Shown here in pieces: positions 8,042 to 16,949 of a stretch of 64,000 nucleotides of DNA (position 1 is its first letter; each line of letters opens with the position of its first letter). Both the position numbers and the translations under genes were made by a program. The DNA lies in NCBI RefSeq assembly GCF_004138335.1, contig NZ_RYFW01000001.1, positions 2,108,001 to 2,172,000 on the forward strand, read 5' to 3'. The notes under the pieces are model-generated. The model had not been told where the DNA came from, did not search any database, and saw only the letters and a list, made by a program, of their open reading frames with translations. Source of the stretch: Peristeroidobacter agariperforans (lineage in GTDB: Bacteria > Pseudomonadota > Gammaproteobacteria > Steroidobacterales > Steroidobacteraceae).

Positions 8042-11000
8042 ATGGTCACCTCCGCACCTGCGCCGCCATCGCCGGAATCATCCAGGCGCATGCGGCCGCG
8101 CCTGAGCTTGATGTGGAAGGCGCTGCTGCTGTTGATCATCCTGCTCGGCACGACCTATCCCTTTCTCGGCTACCTCGGCTATCACAGCTTGCAGGAACAG
8201 AACGAGCGCAATCGCCAGGAGGAGATGGATCGCTTCGGCATGGCGCTGGACGCCTTGCTGGAACGCGCCGGCGATGAGCTGACCCGTCTTGCCACCAACA
8301 TGGCGGCAGTGACCAGCACCAGCGAGTTGCAATCGAGCGATCTGGCCGATCTCTCACCGGCAGCGGGCCTGCTGTCGGCACTGACTCGCATCGAGTATTA
8401 CACCGCGGAAGGCAAGCCGATTGCGCAGTGGGTCGGCAGTGGCTCGGGAGCGGCGTTGCCTTTCAAGGTTGCAGACATTCTGCACGATTTGCGCGAGACC
8501 CATCGGCCGCTGACACGGCTCACCTGCGCGCTCGAGTGCGTGCTGCACGCTTTCGTGCCGGCGTTCGATCGCGATGGTCGCGAGATCTCGGTGATCGTCA
8601 GTCAGCTTGCGTCGGATCAGCTGCAAGTGTTTCGGCGGGTCGCGGGAGCCGATGTCGCGCTGATGGAGACCGGCGACACTTCCAGAGACGAGTCTCTGCC
8701 CCAGCTTTGGGGACGGCACGTTCGCGTGCTGACCAATGCGCCCACGCTGGCGCCCGTGTTGAACGCGTTGAACTATGAGCGGTCCGCGCCGGCGAGCAAT
8801 ACCAGGGTAGCGAAGGTCGCCGGCGAGCACAGTTATCTCGTTCAGATACATACATTGCCGCCGCGCCTGGTGGGCAGTACCCGCGGACCCGAGGCACTGT
8901 TCATCGTCGACGATACAGCGGCGCAAGCTCGCATTCGCGCCGACATGGAGAGGACGACGCTGGCGATCGCCGTCGGTCTGACCTTGTCTTCACTGGCGTT
9001 GCTGCTGGTAGCCTGGCCGGTGTTGCGTCGACTGGTCCGGGTCACGCGAGCATTGCCCGTGGTCGCGGAGCAAAGGTTTGCGGAGGCGCGTGGCCTGTTG
9101 GGCGAGGATCGAATCGACTCACGCTTCTCGGATGAGGTCGATGTTCTTCGCCACACCGCGGCGCTGCTGGCCACCAAGCTGGAGCGTTTGAATCAAGCGG
9201 AGTCGGCGAGTGCGGCGAAATCGAGTTTTCTCGCGACGATGAGTCACGAGATTCGCACGCCGCTCAACGCCATCATTGGCGCCACCAGTCTGCTCAAGGA
9301 CACGCGACTCGACGAGCGCCAGCGCGAGTATGTCGAAATGGCGCGCTTGAGCGGCGGTGTGCTGCTCGATCTGATCAACGACATCCTGGACTTCTCGAAG
9401 ATCGAAGCGGGGCGCCTCGACCTGGAACAGCAGGGCTTCAATCTGCGCGTCTGCGTGGAAGAGTCATTGGATCTGCTGGCCAATCGCGCCCAGGAAAAAG
9501 GCCTGGAGCTGGCGTACAACTACGATCCGCAGCTGCCCAATTATTTCGTGGGCGACGCGGCGCGCATTCGTCAGATCCTGGTGAATCTGCTGTCGAACGC
9601 GGTGAAGTTCACGGCGCACGGCGAAGTGGTCGCCGAGATCAGCGGAGTGCAAGAGCGAAGCGGTCGTTACGTCGTGCGCCTCGCGATCCGCGACACCGGC
9701 ATCGGCATTCCGGCGGAGCGACGGCACCGGTTATTCGAAGTGTTCAGTCAGGTCGATGTCTCCACCACTCGAGTCTACGGTGGCACGGGGCTGGGTCTGG
9801 CGATCTGCAAACGGCTGGCCGAAGCCATGAACGGCGATATTCAGGTGGAGAGCACGGTTGGGGTTGGATCGACCTTCATCGTGACGCTGCCACTCGAAGC
9901 TGCGTCTGCCGATCTCATGCCGACGCGGCCTGGCGCGATCGATCCAGCGCAACTGGCGGGGCGTCGCGTGCTCATCGTAGAAGAGAACGAAACGACGCGC
10001 GGCGTATTGCGTCAGTACTGCGATTCGTGGGGCATGCCCGCTGCGGGGGTTTCATCGCCCGAGCAGGCGCTGGGTCTGATTCGCGGCGGCGAGCAGTTCG
10101 ACGTGGCGCTCATCGATTACTCCTCATCAACGATGGATGGGGCGCAACTCGCGAGCGAAATTGCCGCGCTGGATGCCTCGCATTCGATGAAGATTCTGCT
10201 GCTGGCTACTCATGGTCCGGCCCATGAAGCCGCGCGCGCGGCGGGATCGCACATCCAGGGCGTGCTGACGAAGCCTTTGCACCAGTCACACCTCTTCGAC
10301 GCGCTTGCCGCTGTTCTGACCGGAGCGGCAACCACCTTGCCGTATCAGCTGAACTTTCAATGGGCCGCCGATCATTCGCAGCTCCAGGCGCCGCTGCGCA
10401 TCCTGCTGGCCGAGGACAACGTCGTAAACCAGCGCATGGCGCAACTGCTATTGGAGCGGTTGTCGCAGGCGGCGGATGTCGTGTCGAACGGCGTCGAAGC
10501 GGTGGAGGCCGCGATGCGGTTGCCCTATGACATCATTCTCATGGATGTGCTGATGCCCGAGCTGGACGGTCTGGATGCGACTCGCCAGATTCGCGAACGA
10601 TTGCCTGAGGAGCGTCAGCCACGCATCGTCGCGATGACGGCCAATGCATTAACGGGCGATCGCGAGCTGTGTCTCGCCGCGGGCATGGATGATTACATCA
10701 GCAAACCCGTGCAGCTCGACGAGCTGGCGAGAGTCCTGATGCGCCAACAGGTGCCTGTCGAAGCCACGGCGATTACGGCTCCGCCAGTCGCAAGAAATCC
10801 GTCGCTCGCGGAATTTCGTCAGGAAGCAATCGACCGGCTCGTGTCGGCGGCGGGCCCGAAAGGCGCGGGCTTGGTGTTGGGGGCGATGGTCGATAGCGCC
10901 GCTCGGCTCCTGGACGCGCTGCGCCGAGCATTCACCGACGGGGATGCCAAGGCGCTCCGGCGCAGCGCTCACAGCCTCAAGGCCAATGCCGCGACCGTCG

Positions 11001-11167
11001 GCGCCGATGCGCTGGCGCGATTGTTTCAGGAGTTGGAAGACCGGGGCGCATCAGGGGATCTATCTGCAGTCGCCGATAAGGTTTCATCCGCCGAACAAAC
11101 CTATCGCCAGCTGGTTGCGGCGATCGACAGCCTGCGCAAGAACCTGGGCGAATCCGGCGCCAGATAG
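8042..11167 (+). CDS. BarA-like hybrid sensor kinase (sensor-HisKA-HATPase-REC-REC-HPt)
   Basis: A 1041-residue tripartite phosphorelay kinase. The start at 8042 precedes a basic stretch and the first membrane helix ([21 protein letters not shown]). A periplasmic sensor domain of about 250 residues, with no family I recognise, is followed by a second helix (about 305-330). The phosphoryl path is His402 ([12 protein letters not shown]), an ATPase domain ([20 protein letters not shown]), a first receiver with a probable Asp692 but otherwise divergent (EENETTR), a canonical receiver with Asp835 ([12 protein letters not shown]), and an HPt domain with His977 ([12 protein letters not shown]). A separate response regulator with a DNA-binding or enzymatic output is not adjacent. 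The final target is therefore elsewhere, or is one of the nearby receivers. Confidence 0.93.
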   Translation: MVTSAPAPPSPESSRRMRPRLSLMWKALLLLIILLGTTYPFLGYLGYHSLQEQNERNRQEEMDRFGMALDALLERAGDELTRLATNMAAVTSTSELQSSDLADLSPAAGLLSALTRIEYYTAEGKPIAQWVGSGSGAALPFKVADILHDLRETHRPLTRLTCALECVLHAFVPAFDRDGREISVIVSQLASDQLQVFRRVAGADVALMETGDTSRDESLPQLWGRHVRVLTNAPTLAPVLNALNYERSAPASNTRVAKVAGEHSYLVQIHTLPPRLVGSTRGPEALFIVDDTAAQARIRADMERTTLAIAVGLTLSSLALLLVAWPVLRRLVRVTRALPVVAEQRFAEARGLLGEDRIDSRFSDEVDVLRHTAALLATKLERLNQAESASAAKSSFLATMSHEIRTPLNAIIGATSLLKDTRLDERQREYVEMARLSGGVLLDLINDILDFSKIEAGRLDLEQQGFNLRVCVEESLDLLANRAQEKGLELAYNYDPQLPNYFVGDAARIRQILVNLLSNAVKFTAHGEVVAEISGVQERSGRYVVRLAIRDTGIGIPAERRHRLFEVFSQVDVSTTRVYGGTGLGLAICKRLAEAMNGDIQVESTVGVGSTFIVTLPLEAASADLMPTRPGAIDPAQLAGRRVLIVEENETTRGVLRQYCDSWGMPAAGVSSPEQALGLIRGGEQFDVALIDYSSSTMDGAQLASEIAALDASHSMKILLLATHGPAHEAARAAGSHIQGVLTKPLHQSHLFDALAAVLTGAATTLPYQLNFQWAADHSQLQAPLRILLAEDNVVNQRMAQLLLERLSQAADVVSNGVEAVEAAMRLPYDIILMDVLMPELDGLDATRQIRERLPEERQPRIVAMTANALTGDRELCLAAGMDDYISKPVQLDELARVLMRQQVPVEATAITAPPVARNPSLAEFRQEAIDRLVSAAGPKGAGLVLGAMVDSAARLLDALRRAFTDGDAKALRRSAHSLKANAATVGADALARLFQELEDRGASGDLSAVADKVSSAEQTYRQLVAAIDSLRKNLGESGAR

Positions 11168-11192
11168 TCGGACCGGATTCCCCTGGGCGTTG

Positions 11193-11930
11193 TTACATTC
11201 GACCGCCGTCGGTCAGCAGCGTCCGGCCGGTGACCCAGCGCGAATCGCGCGACGCGAGGAACGCGACGACATCGGCGATATCGTCCGGCTCCGCCAGACG
11301 GCCCAGCGGTGTCAACGAGCGCTCATGGTCGAGGTGCGGCTGGGGGATGCCTGCAGTCATGTCTGTGCGCGTGATGGCGGGGGCCACGGCGTTGACGCGA
11401 ATGCCTCGAGCACCGAGCTCGCTGGCGAAGCCAAACGTAAGCGTTTCCAGCGCGGCTTTGCTGGCTGAGTAAACTGCCGTGCCGTTGCGAGGTTCGTGAA
11501 CCAGGCTGGTCGACACGTTGATGATGCTGCCACCGTTGGGCGAGAAATGAGGCAGGGCGGCCTGAGTCGTCGTGATGACGCTCCAGGTGTTGACCAAAAA
11601 CTGCTGATCGAACATCTCGCGAGTGATGTTTCCTACCGGCGCAGCGTCGAATACGCCGGCGATGTTCGCGAGCACGTTGACCGGCCCGAGCTCGGCAACC
11701 GCCTGTTGCACGGCCGTGTTCACCGCGTGCTCATCGATCACGTTGGCTTGGAATATCGCTGCGCGGCCGCCTTGCTTGCGGATATCGGCTGCGACTTCGG
11801 CCGCCTGTTCGCGATTCGATTGATAGATCAGCGCGACGGCGGCGCCGTCTTTTGCCAGGCGGCGGGCAACTGCTGCGCCGATGCCACGCGATCCGCCGGT
11901 GACGATCGCGACTTGTCCTGCGAGATTCAT
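11193..11930 (-). CDS. Short-chain dehydrogenase/reductase (SDR)
   Basis: A 245-residue classical SDR. The start at 11930 (MNLAGQVAIVTGG) is chosen because it begins the Rossmann fold. The cofactor motif TGGSRGIG, the structural NIAG motif (usually NNAG), the catalytic YSASK and the ITRTDM region are all visible. The C-terminus VTGRTLLTDGGRM is usual for the 3-oxoacyl-ACP reductase-like group. It should use NAD(P)H to reduce or oxidise a carbonyl/alcohol substrate in the cytoplasm; the substrate is unknown. It lies 101 bases downstream of a LysR gene on the same strand, and the LysR protein may control both it and the divergent MFS pump. Confidence 0.9.
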   Translation of the reverse strand: MNLAGQVAIVTGGSRGIGAAVARRLAKDGAAVALIYQSNREQAAEVAADIRKQGGRAAIFQANVIDEHAVNTAVQQAVAELGPVNVLANIAGVFDAAPVGNITREMFDQQFLVNTWSVITTTQAALPHFSPNGGSIINVSTSLVHEPRNGTAVYSASKAALETLTFGFASELGARGIRVNAVAPAITRTDMTAGIPQPHLDHERSLTPLGRLAEPDDIADVVAFLASRDSRWVTGRTLLTDGGRM

Positions 11931-12031
11931 GCTGTGCCTCCAAGGTTTCGGATGGCACCACGTTAAGGATGAGGTCGCCGCGCTGGAAGCTGCGCCAGCG
12001 CACCGGCGCGTTCCAGATTTGCAACGCGCCT

Positions 12032-12937
12032 TCAGAAGACGGAGCGGAAGCGTTCCTCTAGGAAACTCAACAGGGCGCGTACGGCCGCCGGCATTCCGAC
12101 CCGGCTCGGATAGAGCCCATACACGCCAGTGCCGATCGACGGATACTGCTCGAGTACGACGCGCAGCTCGCCGCTCTCGATGTGCGTCCGACACGCGTCC
12201 CAAGGAAGCTGAATCAGGCCGGCGCCGCGAAGCGCCGCTTCACGAAGCGCGATGATGTTTTCTATGACTAGCCGCGGCTCAGGATGATGCAGGACCACCT
12301 CTCCGTGCGCCCCCTTGAAAGACCAGGGACGCACCGCTTCGAGCGTGCCTTGTCCTAGCGCAGGCAACTTTGCCAGATCGGAGAGCTCCACGGGGACTCC
12401 ATGCTTTTCGAGCAAGGCCGGGCTGCCGACCAGGACCATGCGCGACAGGCCGAGTGGACGCGCGACCACGTCGGCAGATGCCAGCGGCTCGGTGGAAAAG
12501 CGAATCGCCAGGTCGATGCGTTCCGCCAGCAAGTCGACGAAGCGGTTCGACAGCTCCAACGACACGCGCACCTTGGGATAGCGGCACATGAACTCGCCCA
12601 GCCAGCCGGCCAGATACAGCTCCGCCGTCAGAATGGACGAACTCATGCGCACCAGGCCACTCGGCTCATTGAGCGAGTCCGCCACCGTTGCGATCGCTGA
12701 CTGTGCCTCATCGGCCATGGCGCGAGCGTGCTTGTAAACGCTTTGGCCCACGTCCGTAACGTTGAACGCGTGCGCGGAGCGGTGAATGAGCCGGACATCG
12801 AGTTGCTTTTCCAGCGCGGCGATGCGGCGGCTGAGTCGGGATTTTGGAATGCCCGTGTCCCGTTCCGCCGCCGCGAAACCGCCGGCTTCGACGACGCGTG
12901 CGAACAAGTACAGATCGTTCAAATCGTCAATCGTCAT
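12032..12937 (-). CDS. LysR-family transcriptional regulator
   Basis: A 301-residue regulator. The ATG at 12937 is preferred to an in-frame TTG at 12958 because MTIDDLNDLYLFARVVEAGG is the normal N-terminus of the family. The winged helix-turn-helix is GGFAAAERDTGIPKSRLSRRIAALEKQL, followed by a periplasmic-binding-like effector domain with the typical PKVRVSLELSNRFVDLLAERIDLAIR region. The protein resembles the AaeR/DmlR subgroup that controls SDR or efflux genes. It is divergent from an MFS pump 80 bases away. A perfect 7-bp inverted repeat (12954-12970) sits just upstream of its own start, a likely autoregulatory operator. Confidence 0.92.
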   Translation of the reverse strand: MTIDDLNDLYLFARVVEAGGFAAAERDTGIPKSRLSRRIAALEKQLDVRLIHRSAHAFNVTDVGQSVYKHARAMADEAQSAIATVADSLNEPSGLVRMSSSILTAELYLAGWLGEFMCRYPKVRVSLELSNRFVDLLAERIDLAIRFSTEPLASADVVARPLGLSRMVLVGSPALLEKHGVPVELSDLAKLPALGQGTLEAVRPWSFKGAHGEVVLHHPEPRLVIENIIALREAALRGAGLIQLPWDACRTHIESGELRVVLEQYPSIGTGVYGLYPSRVGMPAAVRALLSFLEERFRSVF

Positions 12938-12953
12938 GGGGGCGTCCTGTTTT

Positions 12954-12970
12954 TGCAACGGGGCGTTGCA
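12954..12970. promoter_or_regulatory. Inverted repeat, candidate LysR operator
   Basis: TGCAACG-GGG-CGTTGCA is a perfect 7-bp palindrome with a 3-base centre. It lies in the 80-base region between divergent lysR-type and MFS genes, 16 bases upstream of the regulator start. It contains the T-N11-A spacing expected of LysR sites. Its role is inferred from position only. Confidence 0.5.
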
Positions 12971-13017
12971 GTCACGTCGTCGTTGCGTCGATATCGGTTC
13001 GTTAGGCTGCAGAGCCT

Positions 13018-14379
13018 ATGACATTCCCGAGCTCTCCGGATACCGCTGTTGCAGATCAGGCGCCGTGCAACCGCAATCGAGCAGCGCTTGCGACGCTCAT
13101 TGCAGCCTGCGCGACGATGGGCGGCATCGCCATGACCATCACCGCGGCGAGCATCGCGCTAGCGGGTGTTCAGAGCGAGCTGCAGTTGGGCATCGATCAG
13201 CTGCAATGGGTGCTTAACAGCTTCATCGTCAGTTATGCACTGTTGCTGCTGCCATTCGGCGCGTGGTCGGACCGCCGCGGTCAACGGCCATTGTTTGTTT
13301 GGGGCGCGGTCGTGTTCGTTATCGGCGCCGCCGTCGCTGTCCTGGCGCGCGATGTGACGTCGCTGATGGCAGGCCGCGCACTTCAAGGAGTCGGTGCGGC
13401 ATTGTTGACGGCAACTGCGCCGGCGGCACTTACCTTGGCGTTCTCGAAGGAAGCGGACCGCAAGCGAGCGTTTGGATATTTGGGATCCAGCGGCGGCATC
13501 GGGCTTGCGTTGGGAGCGTTGCTCGCCGGCGCGGCCAGCAGCCGGTTCGGCTGGCGCGCGGCGCTAGCGTTGCCGATTCCGGTGATGATCGCGGCGCTCG
13601 CGGTCGTGTGTTGCTCACCGGGCGCCCTGGTCGTTCACGCCAAGTCGCAGCGAGCTCACGTGCCGATGCGAGCACTGCTCGAGAATCGATCCTTCATGCT
13701 CAGCTGTCTCTTGTGCCTGTTGTTTACAACGGTCTGGGTGGCGTTGTTTATCTACGCCCCGCTGCACATGCAGGCGGTGGATGGGCTCGATCCACGCAGT
13801 GTTGGCGCGCTGATGCTCGCGTTGCTGCTGCCTGCGCTGGTGATGCCTGTCGTCGTTAGTCGGCTGGTGCTGGTCTTCAAGATAAGTGCGGTGTTGATCG
13901 GCGGATTCCTCACGATTGCGGCCGGCCTGTGGTGCATGCATGTCGCATGGTCAGGAGCGACATCGCGCGCGATCGAGCTCGCGGCACTCGTATTGTGTGG
14001 CAGTGGTGCTGGCGCGTTGTACGGTCTGGTCGATTACATCGGCCTGACGGCGGTACCGGCGGAGCAGGCCGGCTTGGCGTCCGGTGCGTTCAACGTCGTG
14101 CGCTTACTGGGTGACATTCTTGCCGCGATCATTCCAGGCGCTGTCGTGCTTCACGTCGTGAGGTCTGCGCTGGCCTCGCACGTCGGTATCACCGGTGAAA
14201 CGCTTAGCCAGATCGCCGCGGGAGATTTTGTAGTGGTCGAGCACCTTGGGCTGACAGTGCAGGCGCGTGCGGCGTTTGTCGATGGAATGCAATGGGCTAT
14301 CGGGGCGCTGCTGGCGCTGACGGCACTCGGAGTGATGGTGTCGTTGAAGGGACGAGAGGCTAGGGCTTCGCCTCACTGA
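13018..14379 (+). CDS. MFS multidrug efflux transporter (DHA2-like)
   Basis: A 453-residue polytopic protein with about 14 hydrophobic segments. It has the MFS motif A (GAWSDRRGQRPLF) after helix 2, motif B/C-like sequence (GRALQGVGAALLTATAPAAL), and an early LQWVLNSFIVSYALLLLPFG typical of DHA2/EmrB-like pumps. It should export hydrophobic compounds using the proton gradient in the inner membrane. The C-terminal third is less conserved than usual. It is divergent from a LysR gene and its last 20 bases overlap the convergent PIN gene. Confidence 0.88.
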   Translation: MTFPSSPDTAVADQAPCNRNRAALATLIAACATMGGIAMTITAASIALAGVQSELQLGIDQLQWVLNSFIVSYALLLLPFGAWSDRRGQRPLFVWGAVVFVIGAAVAVLARDVTSLMAGRALQGVGAALLTATAPAALTLAFSKEADRKRAFGYLGSSGGIGLALGALLAGAASSRFGWRAALALPIPVMIAALAVVCCSPGALVVHAKSQRAHVPMRALLENRSFMLSCLLCLLFTTVWVALFIYAPLHMQAVDGLDPRSVGALMLALLLPALVMPVVVSRLVLVFKISAVLIGGFLTIAAGLWCMHVAWSGATSRAIELAALVLCGSGAGALYGLVDYIGLTAVPAEQAGLASGAFNVVRLLGDILAAIIPGAVVLHVVRSALASHVGITGETLSQIAAGDFVVVEHLGLTVQARAAFVDGMQWAIGALLALTALGVMVSLKGREARASPH

Positions 14380-14815
14380 GCCGCGTTGCAAGTTGCAGCG
14401 GACTAAGAACCGTGACACCAAACTTTCGTGCTCGCTTCGCGAGATCGAGCACAGCGCGGTCCTTGCTGACGAGGGCGTCGGCATGATGATGGAAGGCGAG
14501 GGCGAGAAAGTGGTCGTCGTCGCAGTCTTTGCAGCGAGGAAAGCCCACGGGCATCCCCAAGCTCTCCATCGTGACGCCCTCAGGTAATGGCATCACGCGA
14601 ACCCGGGCGCCGTAACTCTCCAACACCGCTCGTTGCTCACTCTCCTGCAGCTTGAGCTGCGGATAAGCGAGCACACGGCGTAGTTCCTCCAACGCGGGCA
14701 CGTGAGTGACGAGCTCCAAGCGCTGCTCGTCCCAAGCTCGCTGCAATTCGGCTAAGCGCGCGTCCTCGAAGGCGAGCCAGTCGAGAACGATGTTGGTGTC
14801 GAGCACTACTCTCAT
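14360..14815 (-). CDS. PIN-domain putative ribonuclease (toxin-like)
   Basis: A 151-residue PIN-fold protein. The start at 14815 (MRVVLDTNIVLDWL) is the canonical PIN beginning. The acidic residues expected to bind Mg2+ or Mn2+ are visible: Asp6 in LDTN, a Glu in PALEELRR, the CKDCDDDHFLALA cluster and the Asp in SKDRAVLDL. It matches the group described as putative toxin-antitoxin PIN-family toxins. No antitoxin-like small gene overlaps or precedes it within the 158 bases to the cytochrome gene, so it appears solitary. The reading frame is complete. Confidence 0.87.
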   Translation of the reverse strand: MRVVLDTNIVLDWLAFEDARLAELQRAWDEQRLELVTHVPALEELRRVLAYPQLKLQESEQRAVLESYGARVRVMPLPEGVTMESLGMPVGFPRCKDCDDDHFLALAFHHHADALVSKDRAVLDLAKRARKFGVTVLSPLQLATRLSEAKP

Positions 14816-14893
14816 GTGATTGATCGAGCACCTATCGATAGTTACCGGCGGGTGTACCCGAAGGGGCATGGCTCTTCGAGTGCGTCTTACGGA

Positions 14894-14917
14894 CGATTCG
14901 CCCTGCGCGGCGAATCG
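14894..14917. promoter_or_regulatory. Inverted repeat in the PIN/cytochrome divergent region
   Basis: The arms CGATTCGCC and GGCGAATCG are perfectly complementary over 9 bp with a 6-base centre. They lie between the divergent PIN gene (start 14815) and the cytochrome gene (start 14974). No T-run follows on either strand, so an operator is more likely than a terminator. No binding protein can be assigned. Confidence 0.4.
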
Positions 14918-14973
14918 CGATACTGCCGCCCGTCCTCATCGCTCCCACCTCTCGTGCCTCAAAGGAGAATGTA

Positions 14974-16137
14974 ATGCTGGCTCGTTCCAAGTCCAGGCGA
15001 TTCGCGTTGGCGTTGGCCTTGTTGCCGGCGCTTGCCACCGCAGGCGAGCCGGTCGAAAGCGTAGCAGACATCTCCGCCCATGACGCCGCGGGTCTCGAGT
15101 TCTTCCGCGGGCCGATGGATTTCCTCAAGGCGCGACAGTTGTTCGAACGCGAGACCTTCGGTGGCAACGGCCGCACGTGTCTCACTTGTCACAGCCGCGA
15201 GACCGGCACCGTGGCGCCGGCCGATGCACGCAAACGCTATGCGCGCAATCGAAAGGATCCGCTGTTCCTTGCCGACGGCAGCGATGACGGCGCGGGCCAT
15301 GGGACCCAGCGCATGCTGGAGGACGCAACGTTTCTGGTGCGAATTCCGCTGCCGGACAATGTCCGCCTGGCGAATGATCCCAGTGCACGCAGCGTCGTGG
15401 TGAGGCGCGGCGCCCCGTCGACGCTGAACACCCCGGCTCTCGATCCGGTGTTGATGCACGATGGCCGGCAGCCCGATCTGGTCGCACAGGCGCGGGGCGC
15501 GATATTCGATCACGCGCAGGTGCGTCGTGAACCGAAGCGGCGCGACCTGGAGTTGATCGCGGCGTATCAGCACACGCCTCAGTTCTTCAGTTCGCTGACG
15601 ACGTTCAAGTACGCCTACTTCGGCACCACGCCAAAGTTGCCCAAGCCGCGCACGGCGTCCGAGATTCGCGGCCACCGCTTCTTCCTCGACGTGCCGCTGG
15701 AAGGCGATTTCAAGTCGGGGCTGTGCGCCAACTGTCACAGCGGTCCCATGCTCAACGAGACCAACGAGTTCGCGCCTTTCCCACCGTTCGCGCGGGGCGG
15801 CCGCTTCCAATCGGTCGGTGTGTCCGAGATGAATGTCGCGGGCAATCCGGTTTATGACTTCGTGTTCACCAATCCCGATGGCACGACCACGACCGTGTCC
15901 AGCCCCGACCCGGGCCGTGCGCTGATCACTGGCTCCACGGATTTCGAGAGCGTCAATGCGTTCAAGATTCCATCGTTGTGGGGAGTGTCGCGCACAGCAC
16001 CTTACTTCCATGACAACTCGGCGAAGTCGCTCGAAGAGGTCATGCAGCAGTACGCCCGGTTCTTCGCAGTGCTCGGCCTGACGCTCACCGAGCAGGATCA
16101 GAAAGATCTGGTCGCCTATATGAAGCTGATGCAATAG
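14974..16137 (+). CDS. Di-haem cytochrome c, cytochrome c peroxidase/MauG-like
   Basis: A 387-residue periplasmic protein. The start at 14974 follows a strong AAAGGAGA ribosome-binding site and gives a signal peptide ending ATAGEP. Two haem c sites are present: CLTCH (69-73) and CANCH (251-255). The distance between them, the conserved LNTPAL and LMHDGR region between the haems and the FKIPSLWGVSRTAPYFHD segment are typical of the bacterial di-haem cytochrome c peroxidase/MauG superfamily. It probably reduces peroxide or acts as an electron-transfer oxidase in the periplasm. It is followed by a clear terminator, so it is likely monocistronic. Confidence 0.9.
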   Translation: MLARSKSRRFALALALLPALATAGEPVESVADISAHDAAGLEFFRGPMDFLKARQLFERETFGGNGRTCLTCHSRETGTVAPADARKRYARNRKDPLFLADGSDDGAGHGTQRMLEDATFLVRIPLPDNVRLANDPSARSVVVRRGAPSTLNTPALDPVLMHDGRQPDLVAQARGAIFDHAQVRREPKRRDLELIAAYQHTPQFFSSLTTFKYAYFGTTPKLPKPRTASEIRGHRFFLDVPLEGDFKSGLCANCHSGPMLNETNEFAPFPPFARGGRFQSVGVSEMNVAGNPVYDFVFTNPDGTTTTVSSPDPGRALITGSTDFESVNAFKIPSLWGVSRTAPYFHDNSAKSLEEVMQQYARFFAVLGLTLTEQDQKDLVAYMKLMQ

Positions 16138-16167
16138 GCAGAACAGGCTGGAACAAAAGCCGGTAAT

Positions 16168-16195
16168 GGCCCGTCTTTCCGGAACGGGCCTTTCT
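16168..16195 (+). terminator. Rho-independent terminator after the di-haem cytochrome gene
   Basis: The stem GGCCCGT/ACGGGCC (7 bp, loop of 9) is followed by TTTCT, 30 bases after the cytochrome stop codon and before the next start. Confidence 0.75.
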
Positions 16196-16208
16196 GACAG
16201 GGGTGCGC

Positions 16209-16949
16209 ATGAAAATCACCGTCTGTGAGTTGCCGGACCAGCGCAAGTCGTTCGATACGGCGTGGGGGGACCTCGTAGACCATGTGCGCGCCGAGCACAG
16301 CGACCTGGTCGTGCTGCCGGATATGCCTTTCAGCAGTTGGTTTGCGAGCTCGAACCGATTCGATCGGAATGTGTGGGCGGCGGCAGTCCGCTCCCACGAC
16401 GAATGGGAGTCCCGGCTGCGCGAGCTGAGCCCGGCGATGGTGATGGCGTCACGCCCGGTCGACTTCGGCAACGAGCGATATGATGAAGGCTTTCTTTGGG
16501 AAGAGCCGCTGGGCATGCTCTCTGTGCACGCCAAATCTTCTCTGCCGGACGTCAAAGGTGCGCGCGAAGGGTCGTGGTACGACAGCGCGACGGCGGAGTT
16601 CATTCCGGTGGAAGTTCGAGGGCTGCGCGTCGCCATGCTGATCGGCAGCGAGATGTGGGCGCCCCGCGGTTATGAGGCGGAGCACGTCGATGTCCTGGCA
16701 ATCCCGCGGGCCGGTGACTTCGCTGCCCTCGGCGGTACTGTGCAGCGCGCGTGTTCGCTCGCTCAGCATGCGCACGCGTTTGCGGTGTCATCGAACCGAT
16801 CTGGAACGTTCGGTGGCCGGGCGTGGATTATTTCGCCGGAAGGTCAGTTGCTGGGCCAGACCAACGCCGACGAACCGTTTCTTTCCATGAATGTGGCGCT
16901 ACACGCGACCAAGGGCGAGATGCGGCACTGCGACGTGTTCGCTCACTGA
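16209..16949 (+). CDS. Nitrilase-superfamily-like protein lacking canonical catalytic residues
   Basis: A 246-residue protein with the overall carbon-nitrogen hydrolase fold; the ATG at 16209 is preferred to a GTG at 16203. The usual triad is Glu-Lys-Cys. Here the Glu position reads Asp38 (LVVLPDMPFSSWF), the Lys is kept (Lys109, HAKSSLPD), and the nucleophile motif reads LIGSEMW (Gly146) where active members have LICTELW or LICSEMW. The gene is otherwise intact and codon use is normal, so it is either a pseudo-enzyme with a binding role or uses other residues. It lies 15 bases after a terminator and its last 122 bases overlap the convergent amylase gene. Confidence 0.78.
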   Translation: MKITVCELPDQRKSFDTAWGDLVDHVRAEHSDLVVLPDMPFSSWFASSNRFDRNVWAAAVRSHDEWESRLRELSPAMVMASRPVDFGNERYDEGFLWEEPLGMLSVHAKSSLPDVKGAREGSWYDSATAEFIPVEVRGLRVAMLIGSEMWAPRGYEAEHVDVLAIPRAGDFAALGGTVQRACSLAQHAHAFAVSSNRSGTFGGRAWIISPEGQLLGQTNADEPFLSMNVALHATKGEMRHCDVFAH

